Assembly: GCF_002264395.1 (NCBI RefSeq)
Contig: NZ_NFVA01000004.1
Span: 96,572-160,571, forward strand
DNA length: 64,000 nucleotides
DNA from: Paenibacillus sp. VTT E-133291
GTDB lineage: Bacteria; Bacillota; Bacilli; Paenibacillales; Paenibacillaceae
Reading direction: 5' to 3'
Position 1 is the stretch's first letter. Every line of letters begins with the position of its first letter. Both the position numbers and the translations under genes were made by a program. Shown one piece after another: positions 42,529-51,672 of this stretch. The notes beneath the pieces are model-generated. The model was not told the origin of the DNA. It did no database searches and saw only the letters and a list, made by a program, of their open reading frames with translations.

Positions 42529-43215
42529 ATGTCTAAAGATGAAAAGGATAAGGAATTAGCGGTATCCAAATTATTCACCTCTGAGGGTAAGCCCATTCGA
42601 GTATTATCTACTTCGCTAGGCATAGCTTTGTTAGCGAATGCTATGTTTATTCCTGGCGGCGCAGGGGCTAGCGCAAATACTTCTGGAGATGAACCACAGC
42701 TAGTGTCCTGGTCTACCGAAGAGGTTAAAGCCTATTTTGACAAAAATGTGGATTGGAATATTCCATATCCGGAAGGTGCACAAGAGGTAGAACAGGAAGG
42801 CCAAGGTGTTGTAACCAATAATGGAACGACGGTAGTGAATAACTATGGTGGATATCATTCAGGTTTTGGATGGGATGACTTGCTGCTGTATCACATGCTG
42901 TTTAACAGTGGTGGCAATTACTCTTCCAGAGGATGGTCTAAGGACCGCCCAACTTATTATGGAGGCACGAGAACAACTTATAAGCCACCTACCTATAACA
43001 GTGAGAAGTTCCAGAATAAGAAGGTTCCGGGTTCTGTTGTAAAGCCCAAAACATCGACTTCCTCCACAGGCTCCATTACGAGAAGAGGTTCTTCTTCAAA
43101 AAATGGAATCGGTGGCACTTCCAGCGGATTAAACTCATCGAAGAACTCTAAATCCAGCTCAGGATCGAAGTCCTCTTCGAGATCAGGCTCAAGTAAGAGT
43201 GGTTTTGGCGGATGA
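42529..43215 (+). CDS. Ser/Gly-rich YgiB/YjfM (DUF1190)-like protein
   Basis: 228 residues. A charged N-terminus and one hydrophobic helix (about 26-45), an acidic region (55-90), a Tyr/Asn/Gly part with SGFGWDDLLLYHMLFNSGG (110-130), and a basic Ser-rich tail (165-228) ending SKSGFGG. The layout, the hydrophobic FGW..LLLYHML block and the RGG/GFG ending resemble E. coli YgiB/YjfM, which also precede an ATP-grasp ligase gene (ygiC, yjfC). That match is by pattern, not by alignment. Its stop overlaps the ligase start by four bases, so the two are translated together, and the tail is a possible ligase substrate. Confidence 0.65.
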   Translation: MSKDEKDKELAVSKLFTSEGKPIRVLSTSLGIALLANAMFIPGGAGASANTSGDEPQLVSWSTEEVKAYFDKNVDWNIPYPEGAQEVEQEGQGVVTNNGTTVVNNYGGYHSGFGWDDLLLYHMLFNSGGNYSSRGWSKDRPTYYGGTRTTYKPPTYNSEKFQNKKVPGSVVKPKTSTSSTGSITRRGSSSKNGIGGTSSGLNSSKNSKSSSGSKSSSRSGSSKSGFGG

Positions 43216-44414
43216 GTGAGCAGCAGAGTGTATTTGAAATTCTAGATCAGTCTGAGCTTGAAAGAGGTCCGCGGGTCAAAGCGTTGTATGAGCTTGGGTT
43301 CACTTGGGCGGATCTTGAGGATGAAGAGTACTGGTTGGATGCGATTGCTCTAATGCACAGGGACACTTATAAGGAGCTTGAAGAAGCCTCATCAAAACTT
43401 TGGGATATCCTCGATAAAGCGGTTCGCTATGTTCATCTAAAGCGCGATTTGTATGAACTGCTTGGGATTCCCCCTGTACTTTGGGAGATGCTTGACGATT
43501 GTCCGATGCCAGAAGAAGGATTCATTAGTCGGTATGCCAGATTCGACTTTGCCATAGCCCATGACGGGACGATTAAGTTGCTCGAACTGAATGCGGATAC
43601 CCCAACAGGTTATGTGGAAGCCTCGATAGCTACACCATGGATCTGTGAGCAAGCTGGAATGCAGAGTCCTAATCAAGGGATGAAGGAACAGGTTGCGGCA
43701 GCCTGGCAGGAGGAACGTCCGGATACGGCAGCTTGTGTCGCTTATGGGTCTCATCTTGAAGATTCAGGTACGATCGAAGCATTAGTGATTCACAGTGGTC
43801 TCGATATCCAGTGTGTGGATTGCCTTGATTTATGGGTCGATAATGGAATTCTCAAGGATGGGGAAGACCGCGTGATTGAGCGGATGTTCGCCTTATATCC
43901 TAAAGAGTGGATGGCTGTTGATGAAGGCGGGGATGCCCTCGCCTATGCGGTAGAGCAAGGAAATCTTCAGCTCTTTAATGGTCCTCACAGTATATTGCTC
44001 CAATCCAAGGGGCTGGTTGCAGCGGTGTGGGGAATGTATGAGCTGGGCCTGTTATTCGACAAGGAAGAGCGGGAGACGATCTCGCGCTATATTTTACCTA
44101 CTTATAATAAGCCTGTATTCTCAGGGAACTTTGTGTCCAAATCTGTTTTTGGTCGTGAAGGGGGTTCGGTGCGCATGTTTGATGATAGCGGTGCGCTAGA
44201 GCTTGAAGATGAAGACGGTTATGACAGTAGTCAGCTCTTCCCCACTGTGTATCAAAAAAGAGCCGATTTAGCACGGATAACGACTTCAAAGGGTGAATTT
44301 CATCTGCTGACAGGCATGTTCGTGATTAACGGGGAGCCTTGTGGGTTGCTCGGCCGAGCGGGCGGATTGATTACAGGCAATGCCAGTCATTTTATTGCGT
44401 TGGGAGTGAGATAA
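43212..44414 (+). CDS. Glutathionylspermidine synthase-like ATP-grasp ligase (YgiC/YjfC type)
   Basis: 400 residues, covering only the ligase half of glutathionylspermidine synthetase (there is no amidase half). Features: RFDFAIAHDGTIKLLELNADTPT (acid/ATP-binding block), GSHLEDSGTIEAL, an acidic DEGGDALAYAVEQGNLQLFN segment, VSKSVFGREGGSVRMF (the ATP-grasp loop with basic residues) and a C-terminal GEPCGLLGRAGGLITGNASHFIALGV. It should join an amine to a carboxylate using ATP. The real substrates are unknown; E. coli relatives are encoded beside a YgiB/YjfM protein, as here. Confidence 0.9.
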   Translation: MSEQQSVFEILDQSELERGPRVKALYELGFTWADLEDEEYWLDAIALMHRDTYKELEEASSKLWDILDKAVRYVHLKRDLYELLGIPPVLWEMLDDCPMPEEGFISRYARFDFAIAHDGTIKLLELNADTPTGYVEASIATPWICEQAGMQSPNQGMKEQVAAAWQEERPDTAACVAYGSHLEDSGTIEALVIHSGLDIQCVDCLDLWVDNGILKDGEDRVIERMFALYPKEWMAVDEGGDALAYAVEQGNLQLFNGPHSILLQSKGLVAAVWGMYELGLLFDKEERETISRYILPTYNKPVFSGNFVSKSVFGREGGSVRMFDDSGALELEDEDGYDSSQLFPTVYQKRADLARITTSKGEFHLLTGMFVINGEPCGLLGRAGGLITGNASHFIALGVR

Positions 44415-45047
44415 TTGGATAAGAGCAAGAAAGCCCGAATCGGAGTCTTCTGTATGATGCTTTTGACGGTACTGTTACTAAGCGCATGTTCCAGTAATCA
44501 GGGCAGTGTATTTGATTCAGGAACAGCTGGAACCTCAGATAGTGTAGCACGGGTACCGTGGGACTATCGGGTGGTAGAGAGTACCGTAGGGGATTTAATT
44601 GGGAGTGACATGACGGTTTTGCCGGATAATGAACTGCTCCCGAATGATGGGAATTATGCTACTGGCGATAAAATTTGGACACTTCAGTTCATGGACGCCG
44701 AGTTAATCACGGATGCTGATCAGAAGAATGAAGTTCGCCTGTCTTCATGGAGCACGATTAAGTCTTATGCAGATGAAAAAACGGCAGCAGAGGATCTTAC
44801 TAATCTTAAAGTATCGGTAACCACTGATGTTGATCTTGTAGGAGTATACAAGACTAAGTATAAGGATAAGACAAGAAACTTTGCGGTGCTTGAGCTCCCT
44901 TCAGGTAATCGGATTAAGCAGCCGATTGATGATGAACGCTATACTGCATTAGAGAAAAAGAAGACCGCTTCCGTAGTCCTTGAGGAAGTACATGATTTTG
45001 CCGATTATGATTCGGCGTATGCGAAATTTCGGGGGTGGGCGAAGTGA
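44415..45047 (+). CDS. Lipoprotein of unknown function in the ATP-grasp operon
   Basis: 210 residues. Basic start, hydrophobic stretch and lipobox LLSAC with lipidated Cys25. The mature part is a globular, slightly acidic domain of about 170 residues that I do not recognise. TTG start immediately after the ligase stop, served by GGGAGTGAG. Its last bases overlap the DUF350 gene. A lipoprotein placed between the ligase and two membrane proteins suggests a partner on the outer face of the membrane. Confidence 0.78.
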   Translation: MDKSKKARIGVFCMMLLTVLLLSACSSNQGSVFDSGTAGTSDSVARVPWDYRVVESTVGDLIGSDMTVLPDNELLPNDGNYATGDKIWTLQFMDAELITDADQKNEVRLSSWSTIKSYADEKTAAEDLTNLKVSVTTDVDLVGVYKTKYKDKTRNFAVLELPSGNRIKQPIDDERYTALEKKKTASVVLEEVHDFADYDSAYAKFRGWAK

Positions 45048-45436
45048 CGATGGTGGTTAATTTGGTAGTGAGTGTGTTTGTGATTATTCTTTTGCAAGTG
45101 TTAGGCATGGTGATCTTTGGTTTGATGACTCCGTTTAAAGATATGGAGGAGCTGAAGAAAGGCAATGTGGCTGTAGCTTTGGCTTTAGGCGGCAAGTTTC
45201 TGGCAACAGCCATTATTATTGGTGTAGCGGCGTATACGAATACCTCCATTCTGCACATGATCATTTGGTTTGCGGTAGGTTATGTGTGCTTGATAGCGGC
45301 TTATTGGATCTTTGAATTGGCAACCCCAACCTTTAAGATTTCAGAGCATCTGGAGAAAGGGAATGTGGCTGTAGGCACTATGCTTTGCTTGGTATTTATT
45401 GGGACTGCATTTGCGATTAGCAGTTTGATTGTTTAG
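45044..45436 (+). CDS. DUF350 (YjfL) membrane protein
   Basis: 130 residues with four membrane helices. The family motif occurs twice: DMEELKKGNVAVALALGGKFLATA and SEHLEKGNVAVGTMLCLVFIGTA, an internal duplication seen in DUF350 proteins. GTG 45044 overlaps the upstream stop (GTGA) behind GGGGGTGG; GTG 45035 and ATG 45050 are alternatives. E. coli yjfL lies in the same kind of operon as yjfM and yjfC. Function unknown; genes for K+ channels and ATP-grasp ligases are common neighbours. Confidence 0.85.
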   Translation: MTMVVNLVVSVFVIILLQVLGMVIFGLMTPFKDMEELKKGNVAVALALGGKFLATAIIIGVAAYTNTSILHMIIWFAVGYVCLIAAYWIFELATPTFKISEHLEKGNVAVGTMLCLVFIGTAFAISSLIV

Positions 45437-45461
45437 TTTCAACTTGAAAAGGGATAATGAC

Positions 45462-45499
45462 ATAGGTTGCCCCGATCCATCCGTCGAGAGGCAGCCTAT
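45462..45499. repeat. Hairpin beside the dispersed element, copy 2 side
   Basis: ATAGGTTGCC and GGCAGCCTAT pair with one G.T around a 17-base loop, ending directly where the structured repeat begins. It corresponds in position to the inverted repeat at 28124-28150. Confidence 0.45.
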
Positions 45500-45557
45500 A
45501 TTTCTCGCATAAACGCTTGCTTAAGTCCTTGAAGGACGCCGAAGGCGTGTTAGCTTG
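45497..45557 (+). repeat. Structured intergenic repeat, copy 2
   Basis: About 61 bases, nearly identical to 28157-28215. The central hairpin here is AGTCCTT-G-AAGGAC and the right end GGCGTGTTAGCTTG, so loop and right arm vary while the stems and the GCC-GAA-GGC core stay. It ends 20 bases before the K+ channel start and lies close to its ribosome site. Confidence 0.75.
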
Positions 45558-45577
45558 ATGTGAAGAAGGGGTGGCAG

Positions 45578-46591
45578 ATGCATCTGTTTCTGAGAATTTC
45601 CACCAAGATGATGCGGTTACGTAAACGGACGATAGGGTTAATCATTCTGATCTTTATAATTCTTAGTGCGTCGATTGCTTACCTGATCGAACCGGGTACG
45701 TTTCATAGTTGGTTTAATGCATTTTATTGGGTCATGACAACGATGGCGACTGTAGGGTATGGGGATTATTTTGCAGAGACCGTAGTTGGAAAGCTGTTTA
45801 CCATGTTTCTATATATCTTTGGTATCGGTCTCCTCAGCTTGGTTATTGGTAAGGTCATTGACTCCATTGCGGAGGTGCAGAGAAGGAGAGGAGCGGGAAC
45901 GTTGAGCTTTCGGGGAAAGGATCATGTGATTCTAATTAATTGGAGTAAGAAAGCACAAGCTGCCGTAGAGGAGATTCTATGCTATTCGCCGAAATGCCAT
46001 ATTGTTATCATTGATGAGGTAGGCGCGCATCCCTTGGAGCATATGGAGCAAGTCCACTTTATAAGTGGTGATGCCTCCAGTGATGACATTCTGCTTAAGG
46101 CTAACATCCATGAAGCAAGAGCGGCCATTGTGTTCGGGGATACAAGGATTGATGAAGCATCGCTGATCGACGGCAAATCTTTATTAATAGCCTCTAGCAT
46201 TGAGCGCATTGCGTCACAAGTACATACGACTGTAGAAATAATGCAAGAGAAGAATATACAGAATTTCAGGCATGTTCAGGTAAACGAGTTCGTTCTTTCG
46301 CATGATGCCATCTCCAGACTGGCTGTTCGTTCTGCACTGCAAGAGGGCAACTCTGAGGTGATAACGCAGCTGCTGAGCCGTAAATATGGTGATGATATTT
46401 ATGAGATTCCAGTGAATACTACGTGGAAGACTTATGGGGACGCGTTTCAGAACCTGCTTCTGCAAGGTGCAACCTTATTGGCGGATCGTAGCGATCTAAG
46501 TATCAATCGAAAGCTGGATCAGGTTATTCCTAAGGATGCTAGATTGTATGTTGTTTCCGATGAAGCGACGTATCGTAGGATTAAGGGTTAG
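45578..46591 (+). CDS. Potassium channel with TrkA-N (RCK-like) domain
   Basis: 337 residues. Two membrane helices (about 18-36 and 75-93) around a pore loop with the selectivity filter TVGYGD (58-63), then a cytosolic TrkA-N/RCK-like Rossmann domain (about 105-230; HVILINWSKKAQAAVEEIL, IISGDASSDDIL, AAIVFGDTRIDEASLIDGKSLL) and a C-terminal domain. Like Kch/MthK/YugO channels it should pass K+ under ligand control. The start is ATG 45578 after AAGGGGTGGCAG; a GTG at 45560 precedes that site. Last gene of the ATP-grasp operon, behind the structured repeat. Confidence 0.92.
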   Translation: MHLFLRISTKMMRLRKRTIGLIILIFIILSASIAYLIEPGTFHSWFNAFYWVMTTMATVGYGDYFAETVVGKLFTMFLYIFGIGLLSLVIGKVIDSIAEVQRRRGAGTLSFRGKDHVILINWSKKAQAAVEEILCYSPKCHIVIIDEVGAHPLEHMEQVHFISGDASSDDILLKANIHEARAAIVFGDTRIDEASLIDGKSLLIASSIERIASQVHTTVEIMQEKNIQNFRHVQVNEFVLSHDAISRLAVRSALQEGNSEVITQLLSRKYGDDIYEIPVNTTWKTYGDAFQNLLLQGATLLADRSDLSINRKLDQVIPKDARLYVVSDEATYRRIKG

Positions 46592-46593
46592 GT

Positions 46594-46657
46594 CAGAATT
46601 AGATGGAATAGGCGGATTTTCGGGAGCTGAGGCTTCGCGGAATTCTGTCTTTTTTTG
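46594..46657 (+). terminator. Probable rho-independent terminator
   Basis: CAGAATT (46594-46600) pairs with AATTCTG (46641-46647) around an inner imperfect stem, followed by TCTTTTTTT, after the K+ channel gene. Confidence 0.5.
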
Positions 46658-46682
46658 TTTGCCAATCTTTCCTTAAGGGTAA
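46657..46682 (+). promoter_or_regulatory. SigB-like promoter of the catalase gene
   Basis: GTTTGC, 14-base spacer, GGGTAA; general-stress sigma-B promoters read GTTTAA..GGGTAT. General-stress catalases of this size class are SigB-dependent in B. subtilis. Only a candidate: it needs a SigB-type factor in this organism. Confidence 0.3.
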
Positions 46683-46729
46683 GAGATACATGATAATATC
46701 TACTTTACCTTTGGAAGGAGCCATTGTTA

Positions 46730-48778
46730 ATGAGTGAACATCAAAAAGTGAACGGAAACAGCAAGAATGAGCAATTGGAACAGTTTCGCAGTAAGGATGA
46801 AGGTCACACCTTAACAACGAACCAGGGTTTAAAAGTATCAGAGGACGAGTTCTCCTTAAAAGCGGGTGATCGGGGCCCAACCTTATTGGAAGACTTTCAT
46901 TTCCGGGAAAAAATGACGCATTTCGATCATGAACGAATCCCTGAGCGAATCGTGCATGCACGTGGATTTGCTGCTCATGGTGAGTTTGAATTATATAAAT
47001 CACTGAAAGAATATACGAAGGCGAAATTCCTTCAAGATCCCTCCGTGAAGACACCGGTGTTTGTCCGGTTCTCGACGGTAGCCGGATCACGGGGATCAGC
47101 TGAGACAGTGCGGGATGCCCGCGGATTCTCTACCAAATTTTATACTGAGGAAGGGAATTACGATCTAGTCGGAAATAATATGCCCGTCTTTTTTATCCAG
47201 GATGCGATCAAGTTCCCAGATTTAGTACATGCGCTTAAGCCTGAGCCGCACAATGAAATGCCTCAGGCCGCATCGGCTCACGATACCTTTTGGGATTTCA
47301 TAGCCAATAACCAAGAATCGGCCCATATGGCAATGTGGCTGATGTCGGACCGTGCTATTCCACGTAGCTTCAGAATGATGGAAGGGTTTGGGGTGCATAC
47401 TTTCAGGTTGATTAATGAGCAAGGAAAAGCCCATTTTGTTAAATTCCACTGGAAACCGGTGCTCGGTGTACACTCTTTGGTGTGGGACGAAGCTCAGAAA
47501 ATATCGGGTGCGGACCCTGACTTTCATCGCCGTGATTTATGGGAATCGATTGAAGCCGGCAACTTTCCGGAATATGAGCTGGGCATTCAGCTTCTAAGTG
47601 AAGAAGATGAATTTAAGTTTGAATTTGACGTGCTGGATCCTACAAAGCTATGGCCAGAGGAAGATGTACCTGTACAGATTGTTGGGAAAATGACCTTGAA
47701 CCGCAACGTGGATAATGTTTTCGCCGAAACGGAGCAGGTAGCTTTCCACCCTGGACATGTGGTTCCAGGCATCGATTTCACCAATGATCCACTGCTTCAG
47801 GGCAGATTGTTCTCTTATACGGATACTCAGCTAATTCGGCTTGGCGGCCCGAACTTCCATGAGTTGCCGATCAATAGACCGGTATGTCCTTTCCATAACA
47901 ACCAGCGTGACGGGTATGGACGGCAGACGATTAATCAGGGTTCAGTGAGCTATCATAATAATTCGCTTGCTAACAATACGCCCGCACCTGCAACAGAGGC
48001 TGAAGGTGGTTATGTACATTATCAGGAGAAGGTGGAAGGTCGTAAGGTGCGTAGCCGGAGCAAAAGCTTTGAAGACCATTTTTCACAAGCCAAGCTGTTC
48101 TGGAACAGCATGAGTACTCCAGAAAAAACGCATATTATTGAAGCCTATTCATTCGAGCTCGGGAAGGTAAAGAGTAAGTCAGTCCGGCAGCAGGTTGTAG
48201 ATATGCTGGGGAACGTTACGTTAGAGCTTGCTGTGCCTGTAGCAAAGGCTATTGGGGCGAAGCCTCCGATAACAGGCGGTTCCGAGGTGACTCAAGCCTC
48301 CCCGGCACTAAGTCAGGTAAATACGAAGAAGCACCCAAACACACGTAAAATAGGGGTGATTATAGGCGACGAATTTGATGAAGTCTTGGTGATGCCTGTC
48401 CTGGATACGCTTATGAGAGCCGGGATCCAGCCGGAAATAATTAGCGATAAGCTTGGATTTATTAAAGGCTCAAAGGGGACAGAGCTTGAAGTCATTCATA
48501 CCTTATCCACGACAGATTCGGTCCTCTTTGATGCGATTTATGCAGCTGGTGGAAATTCGGAACGTAAGAAATTCCATAAGGATACGGCGCAATTCCTGAA
48601 CCAAGCCTATTCTCACTTTAAGCCCATCGCAGTGACTACTGAGAATGCTAAACTACTTGAAACGGCCGAGCATAGAAGCAGTCCGGGTGTAATCATTGGA
48701 GATGGCGGAGAGGTGTTTGCTGCCAGCCTTGTCGCGGCAATTACTGCCCATCGTTTTTGGGAACGTATGATTGAATAA
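46730..48778 (+). CDS. katE: Large-subunit catalase (KatE/HPII type)
   Basis: 682 residues: long N-terminal arm (1-60), catalase core (about 60-500) and a C-terminal flavodoxin/DJ-1-like domain (about 535-680; [35 protein letters not shown]), the clade 2 layout. The core has the active-site [14 protein letters not shown] (His) and the heme-proximal [15 protein letters not shown] (Tyr). It breaks hydrogen peroxide into water and oxygen. The start is ATG 46730, nine bases after GGAAGGAG; TTG 46724 is too close. Monocistronic. Confidence 0.96.
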   Translation: MSEHQKVNGNSKNEQLEQFRSKDEGHTLTTNQGLKVSEDEFSLKAGDRGPTLLEDFHFREKMTHFDHERIPERIVHARGFAAHGEFELYKSLKEYTKAKFLQDPSVKTPVFVRFSTVAGSRGSAETVRDARGFSTKFYTEEGNYDLVGNNMPVFFIQDAIKFPDLVHALKPEPHNEMPQAASAHDTFWDFIANNQESAHMAMWLMSDRAIPRSFRMMEGFGVHTFRLINEQGKAHFVKFHWKPVLGVHSLVWDEAQKISGADPDFHRRDLWESIEAGNFPEYELGIQLLSEEDEFKFEFDVLDPTKLWPEEDVPVQIVGKMTLNRNVDNVFAETEQVAFHPGHVVPGIDFTNDPLLQGRLFSYTDTQLIRLGGPNFHELPINRPVCPFHNNQRDGYGRQTINQGSVSYHNNSLANNTPAPATEAEGGYVHYQEKVEGRKVRSRSKSFEDHFSQAKLFWNSMSTPEKTHIIEAYSFELGKVKSKSVRQQVVDMLGNVTLELAVPVAKAIGAKPPITGGSEVTQASPALSQVNTKKHPNTRKIGVIIGDEFDEVLVMPVLDTLMRAGIQPEIISDKLGFIKGSKGTELEVIHTLSTTDSVLFDAIYAAGGNSERKKFHKDTAQFLNQAYSHFKPIAVTTENAKLLETAEHRSSPGVIIGDGGEVFAASLVAAITAHRFWERMIE

Positions 48779-48790
48779 ATAACTGATACA

Positions 48791-48836
48791 GAGGGGATAT
48801 CCCGTTCGCCAAAGGCGTAAGGATATCTCTTTTTTG
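48791..48836 (+). terminator. Rho-independent terminator
   Basis: GAGGGGATATCC and GGATATCTC, with an inner CGCC/GGCG stem, followed by T6, after katE. Confidence 0.85.
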
Positions 48837-48877
48837 TCCAAGAATAGATACATAACGCTCACAGTTGATTTAACATT

Positions 48878-48906
48878 TTGTTGTATATTACCGTTATAGA
48901 TAATAC
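48878..48906 (+). promoter_or_regulatory. Promoter of the exopolysaccharide operon
   Basis: TTGTTG (48878-48883), 17-base spacer, TAATAC (48901-48906), 45 bases before the first start codon. Confidence 0.45.
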
Positions 48907-48950
48907 TAGGCAGTAAACAGAATAGGAGAATATTAAAAGGAGGTGATCAC

Positions 48951-50090
48951 TTGAGGAAAATAATCATTGCTGCACTAGCGATATTTGCAGGCATTATAGG
49001 GTTAACGGCATGCGAAAAAACGGCAGCACCGAATCCGTCCAATAGTGCTCATACTAATTCTCCAGCACCAGTAGATTCAGAAAATGATACCAAGGTAACC
49101 CAGACGCAGGAAGTAACTGACTTAGAGCAGTTTATTACCTCGAAACTCACAGGTGAGCACGGTTTATATACTAATCATATTGAAACAGATCAGTCGGCGG
49201 AAGCGGCGAGTGGATACGAAGTTCTGAGTGAATCGGCATCTCTCCGGATGCTGGCAGCTGTGCGTAGCGGCCAACAAGAGAGATTTGCAGAACAATGGCA
49301 ACTAGCCAAGCAAACCTTTGATATCAAGAGCGGTTTCAGCTACCGTTATAGTCCTAAACAGCAGAAGCTATACCCCTTGAATGCTGCCGTTGATGATTTG
49401 CGCATGATTCAAGCTCTTTATGAGGCAGGGGAGAAGTTCGGCGATAAACGCTATACAGCTGAAGCGGATAAATATGGCCAAAGATTTTATGATTATAATG
49501 TAAAAGACGGAAAACTTTATGATTTCTACGATATGGAATATTCTTCAACAAACACATTCGTCACTTTGTGTTATATTAATTTGGGCACTTTGCGAAAATT
49601 GTCGATTCCTAGCCAATTTAGTAAGAAACTGACGAATGATATGAACGTAATATTGGAAAACGGATATTTATCGGATGAATTCCCCTTTTATGAGACACGG
49701 TTTAATTATGAGACCGGAAAATATAGTTCGGAAAACATCAATACAGTAGAGTCGCTTTTATCCATTCTAGCCTTAGCTGAGGTGGGCCAGCAGAAAGCCA
49801 CCAGCATTGATTTTATCAAAAGGCAGGTCGAAGCTGGAACGTTGTATGGGCAATATTCGAGAGAAGGTAAGCCACTGAGCGATATCCGGTCCACAGCCAT
49901 TTATGCCATTACGGCTATGATCGGCGCAGAAATCGGCGATGAATCTCTCCACCACAAAAGCATTGAAAGAATGAACGAGTTCAGAGTAACAGATGTGGAT
50001 AGCCCACTGTACGGAGGATTCGGTGATGTGGCTAGCGGCCAAGCTTATTCTTTTGACAACCTGATGGCATTACTGGCCTATGTCTATTAA
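48951..50090 (+). CDS. ydaJ: Glycoside hydrolase family 8-like lipoprotein (YdaJ/PssZ type)
   Basis: 379 residues. Signal with lipobox LTAC (Cys21), a Ser/Pro-rich linker, and an all-helical GH8-type (alpha/alpha)6 domain. The likely acid residue is Glu94 in VLSESASLRML (cellulases have SEGxxYGM), and the second catalytic region is NAAVDDLRMIQAL (Asp148/149). TTG start after a perfect AAGGAGGTGATC. First of the polysaccharide operon; in B. subtilis ydaJ and Listeria pssZ the homologue trims or degrades the exopolysaccharide made by its neighbours. Confidence 0.85.
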   Translation: MRKIIIAALAIFAGIIGLTACEKTAAPNPSNSAHTNSPAPVDSENDTKVTQTQEVTDLEQFITSKLTGEHGLYTNHIETDQSAEAASGYEVLSESASLRMLAAVRSGQQERFAEQWQLAKQTFDIKSGFSYRYSPKQQKLYPLNAAVDDLRMIQALYEAGEKFGDKRYTAEADKYGQRFYDYNVKDGKLYDFYDMEYSSTNTFVTLCYINLGTLRKLSIPSQFSKKLTNDMNVILENGYLSDEFPFYETRFNYETGKYSSENINTVESLLSILALAEVGQQKATSIDFIKRQVEAGTLYGQYSREGKPLSDIRSTAIYAITAMIGAEIGDESLHHKSIERMNEFRVTDVDSPLYGGFGDVASGQAYSFDNLMALLAYVY

Positions 50091-50121
50091 CTTAAACTTA
50101 ATGTATTGAAGGTGAACCTGC

Positions 50122-51672
50122 ATGATGGACAACACGGTAAAAACACCTCTAAGGCAGGAGTTAACTCTTGCTAATTTATCGGTTTCTCCTGCATTTCTTG
50201 CTGCATTTGGAGTGCTGCTTATTACCATCATCGCGCTGTTCACAGCTCCGTATGTCGGAGTGGCGGATAACGGTGACTTTTTCCGTAGCATTTATAGTAA
50301 TGGACTCTATTTCAATCTGCCGGATTATGATAGTCAGTACTTTGGTTATTTTGTGAAGCAATATGGGATCTTTCAATATTTTAATGAGAATGGTGCAATG
50401 TTATTTTCCTCTCAGTCCTTATTTATCAAGCTGGCTATAGGACTTAACAAGTTGTTCTTCAGTAGTGAGGTATTCGACATCCGCTTTCAAGCGGCAATTT
50501 ATACGATTCTATATGTAATCGCAATTTACTTATTAATAGAGGCTATTACATGGAAGATGTCCCGAACACAGGGATTCATCATTGCAGGTGTTGCCGTTTT
50601 TATATTCGGAGATACCGGGTATACGGCTTATTTTAACTCCTTTTACGGCGAGAGCGTTGTGATGATTACGACGATCTTCATGTTCGCTTCATGGCTGATG
50701 TTATATCGAAAAAGATTCAATGACTACGCGATGCTGGCCATATTCGTAATTAGCACGCTGATCCTGACTACTTCTAAGCAGCAGAATGCGCCAGTGGGGA
50801 TGATCATTGCTGTTCTGGCATGTTCACTGCTTTGGATTCGTAGAGACAGGATATTTCGGATCCTGACAATGGCGTCTCTTGCTCTAATGCTGTTCGCAGG
50901 TGTGTTTACGTATTTGAATATCTCAAACGAGTTCGTAAACATTAACCAGTTTCATGCCATGACCCGAGGGGTGCTGAAGGAATCGCCTGATCCAGAAGCA
51001 GCTTTAAAAGCGTTAGGGATGGATGAGCAATTCGCCATTCTGAAGAACAGCATTCACTATGAGAAGTACGTGACTATAGACGTGAATTCACCACTTCTCG
51101 AGGAGAATTTCTACAGTCGTTATGGATTTGTATCCATCCTTAAATATTATTTAACGAACCCAGACCAGCTTAATTCGATTCTTAATGTAGCTGCTCAAAG
51201 TGCATTCTCGATTAAGCCTGCGGCTATGGGGAATTTTGAGTATTCCGTTGGTAAGGAGTTTCGAGCACAGAGTCACTTTTTCACCGGATACAGCCAACTG
51301 AAACAAACGCTGGCCCCGCGAACATTCGGGTTCATCTTTCTCTGGATGGTGCTTGTCATCGGTCTCTACATGCCTTCCTTTGTAAAAGCGATCAAGTCCC
51401 GTGATTTCAGAGGTATGCAGCGAATGGTATTGATTGTCGCTTCGATTGGCATTGGGCTTTCGGGTATTTTTGTATCGATTATCGGGGCAGGCGATGCCGA
51501 TATTTCCAAGCATGAGTTCTTATTTACATTATCCTTTGACTTGGTCACTTTTCTGACCCTATCCAGTGTGATTGGGCGTAGAGTTTCTAAAAACAGTAAT
51601 CAGGTTAAGCAGGTTAGAAAAAGTACCCCTTCTAGCCCGTATACAAAGCCTCAAAAGGATGTGAGTGTGTGA
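50122..51672 (+). CDS. Polytopic membrane protein of the exopolysaccharide operon (PssA-like)
   Basis: 516 residues with ten or more membrane helices and one large external loop (about 275-390). The short acidic motif APYVGVADNGDFFRS after helix 1 and the GDTGYTAYFNSFYGESVV segment after a later helix resemble GT-C type lipid-linked glycosyltransferases, and by gene order it matches Listeria PssA, the first protein of the pssA-E operon. B. subtilis ydaJ-N lacks it. ATG after AAGGTGAACCTGC. Its end overlaps the next gene by four bases. Confidence 0.75.
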   Translation: MMDNTVKTPLRQELTLANLSVSPAFLAAFGVLLITIIALFTAPYVGVADNGDFFRSIYSNGLYFNLPDYDSQYFGYFVKQYGIFQYFNENGAMLFSSQSLFIKLAIGLNKLFFSSEVFDIRFQAAIYTILYVIAIYLLIEAITWKMSRTQGFIIAGVAVFIFGDTGYTAYFNSFYGESVVMITTIFMFASWLMLYRKRFNDYAMLAIFVISTLILTTSKQQNAPVGMIIAVLACSLLWIRRDRIFRILTMASLALMLFAGVFTYLNISNEFVNINQFHAMTRGVLKESPDPEAALKALGMDEQFAILKNSIHYEKYVTIDVNSPLLEENFYSRYGFVSILKYYLTNPDQLNSILNVAAQSAFSIKPAAMGNFEYSVGKEFRAQSHFFTGYSQLKQTLAPRTFGFIFLWMVLVIGLYMPSFVKAIKSRDFRGMQRMVLIVASIGIGLSGIFVSIIGAGDADISKHEFLFTLSFDLVTFLTLSSVIGRRVSKNSNQVKQVRKSTPSSPYTKPQKDVSV

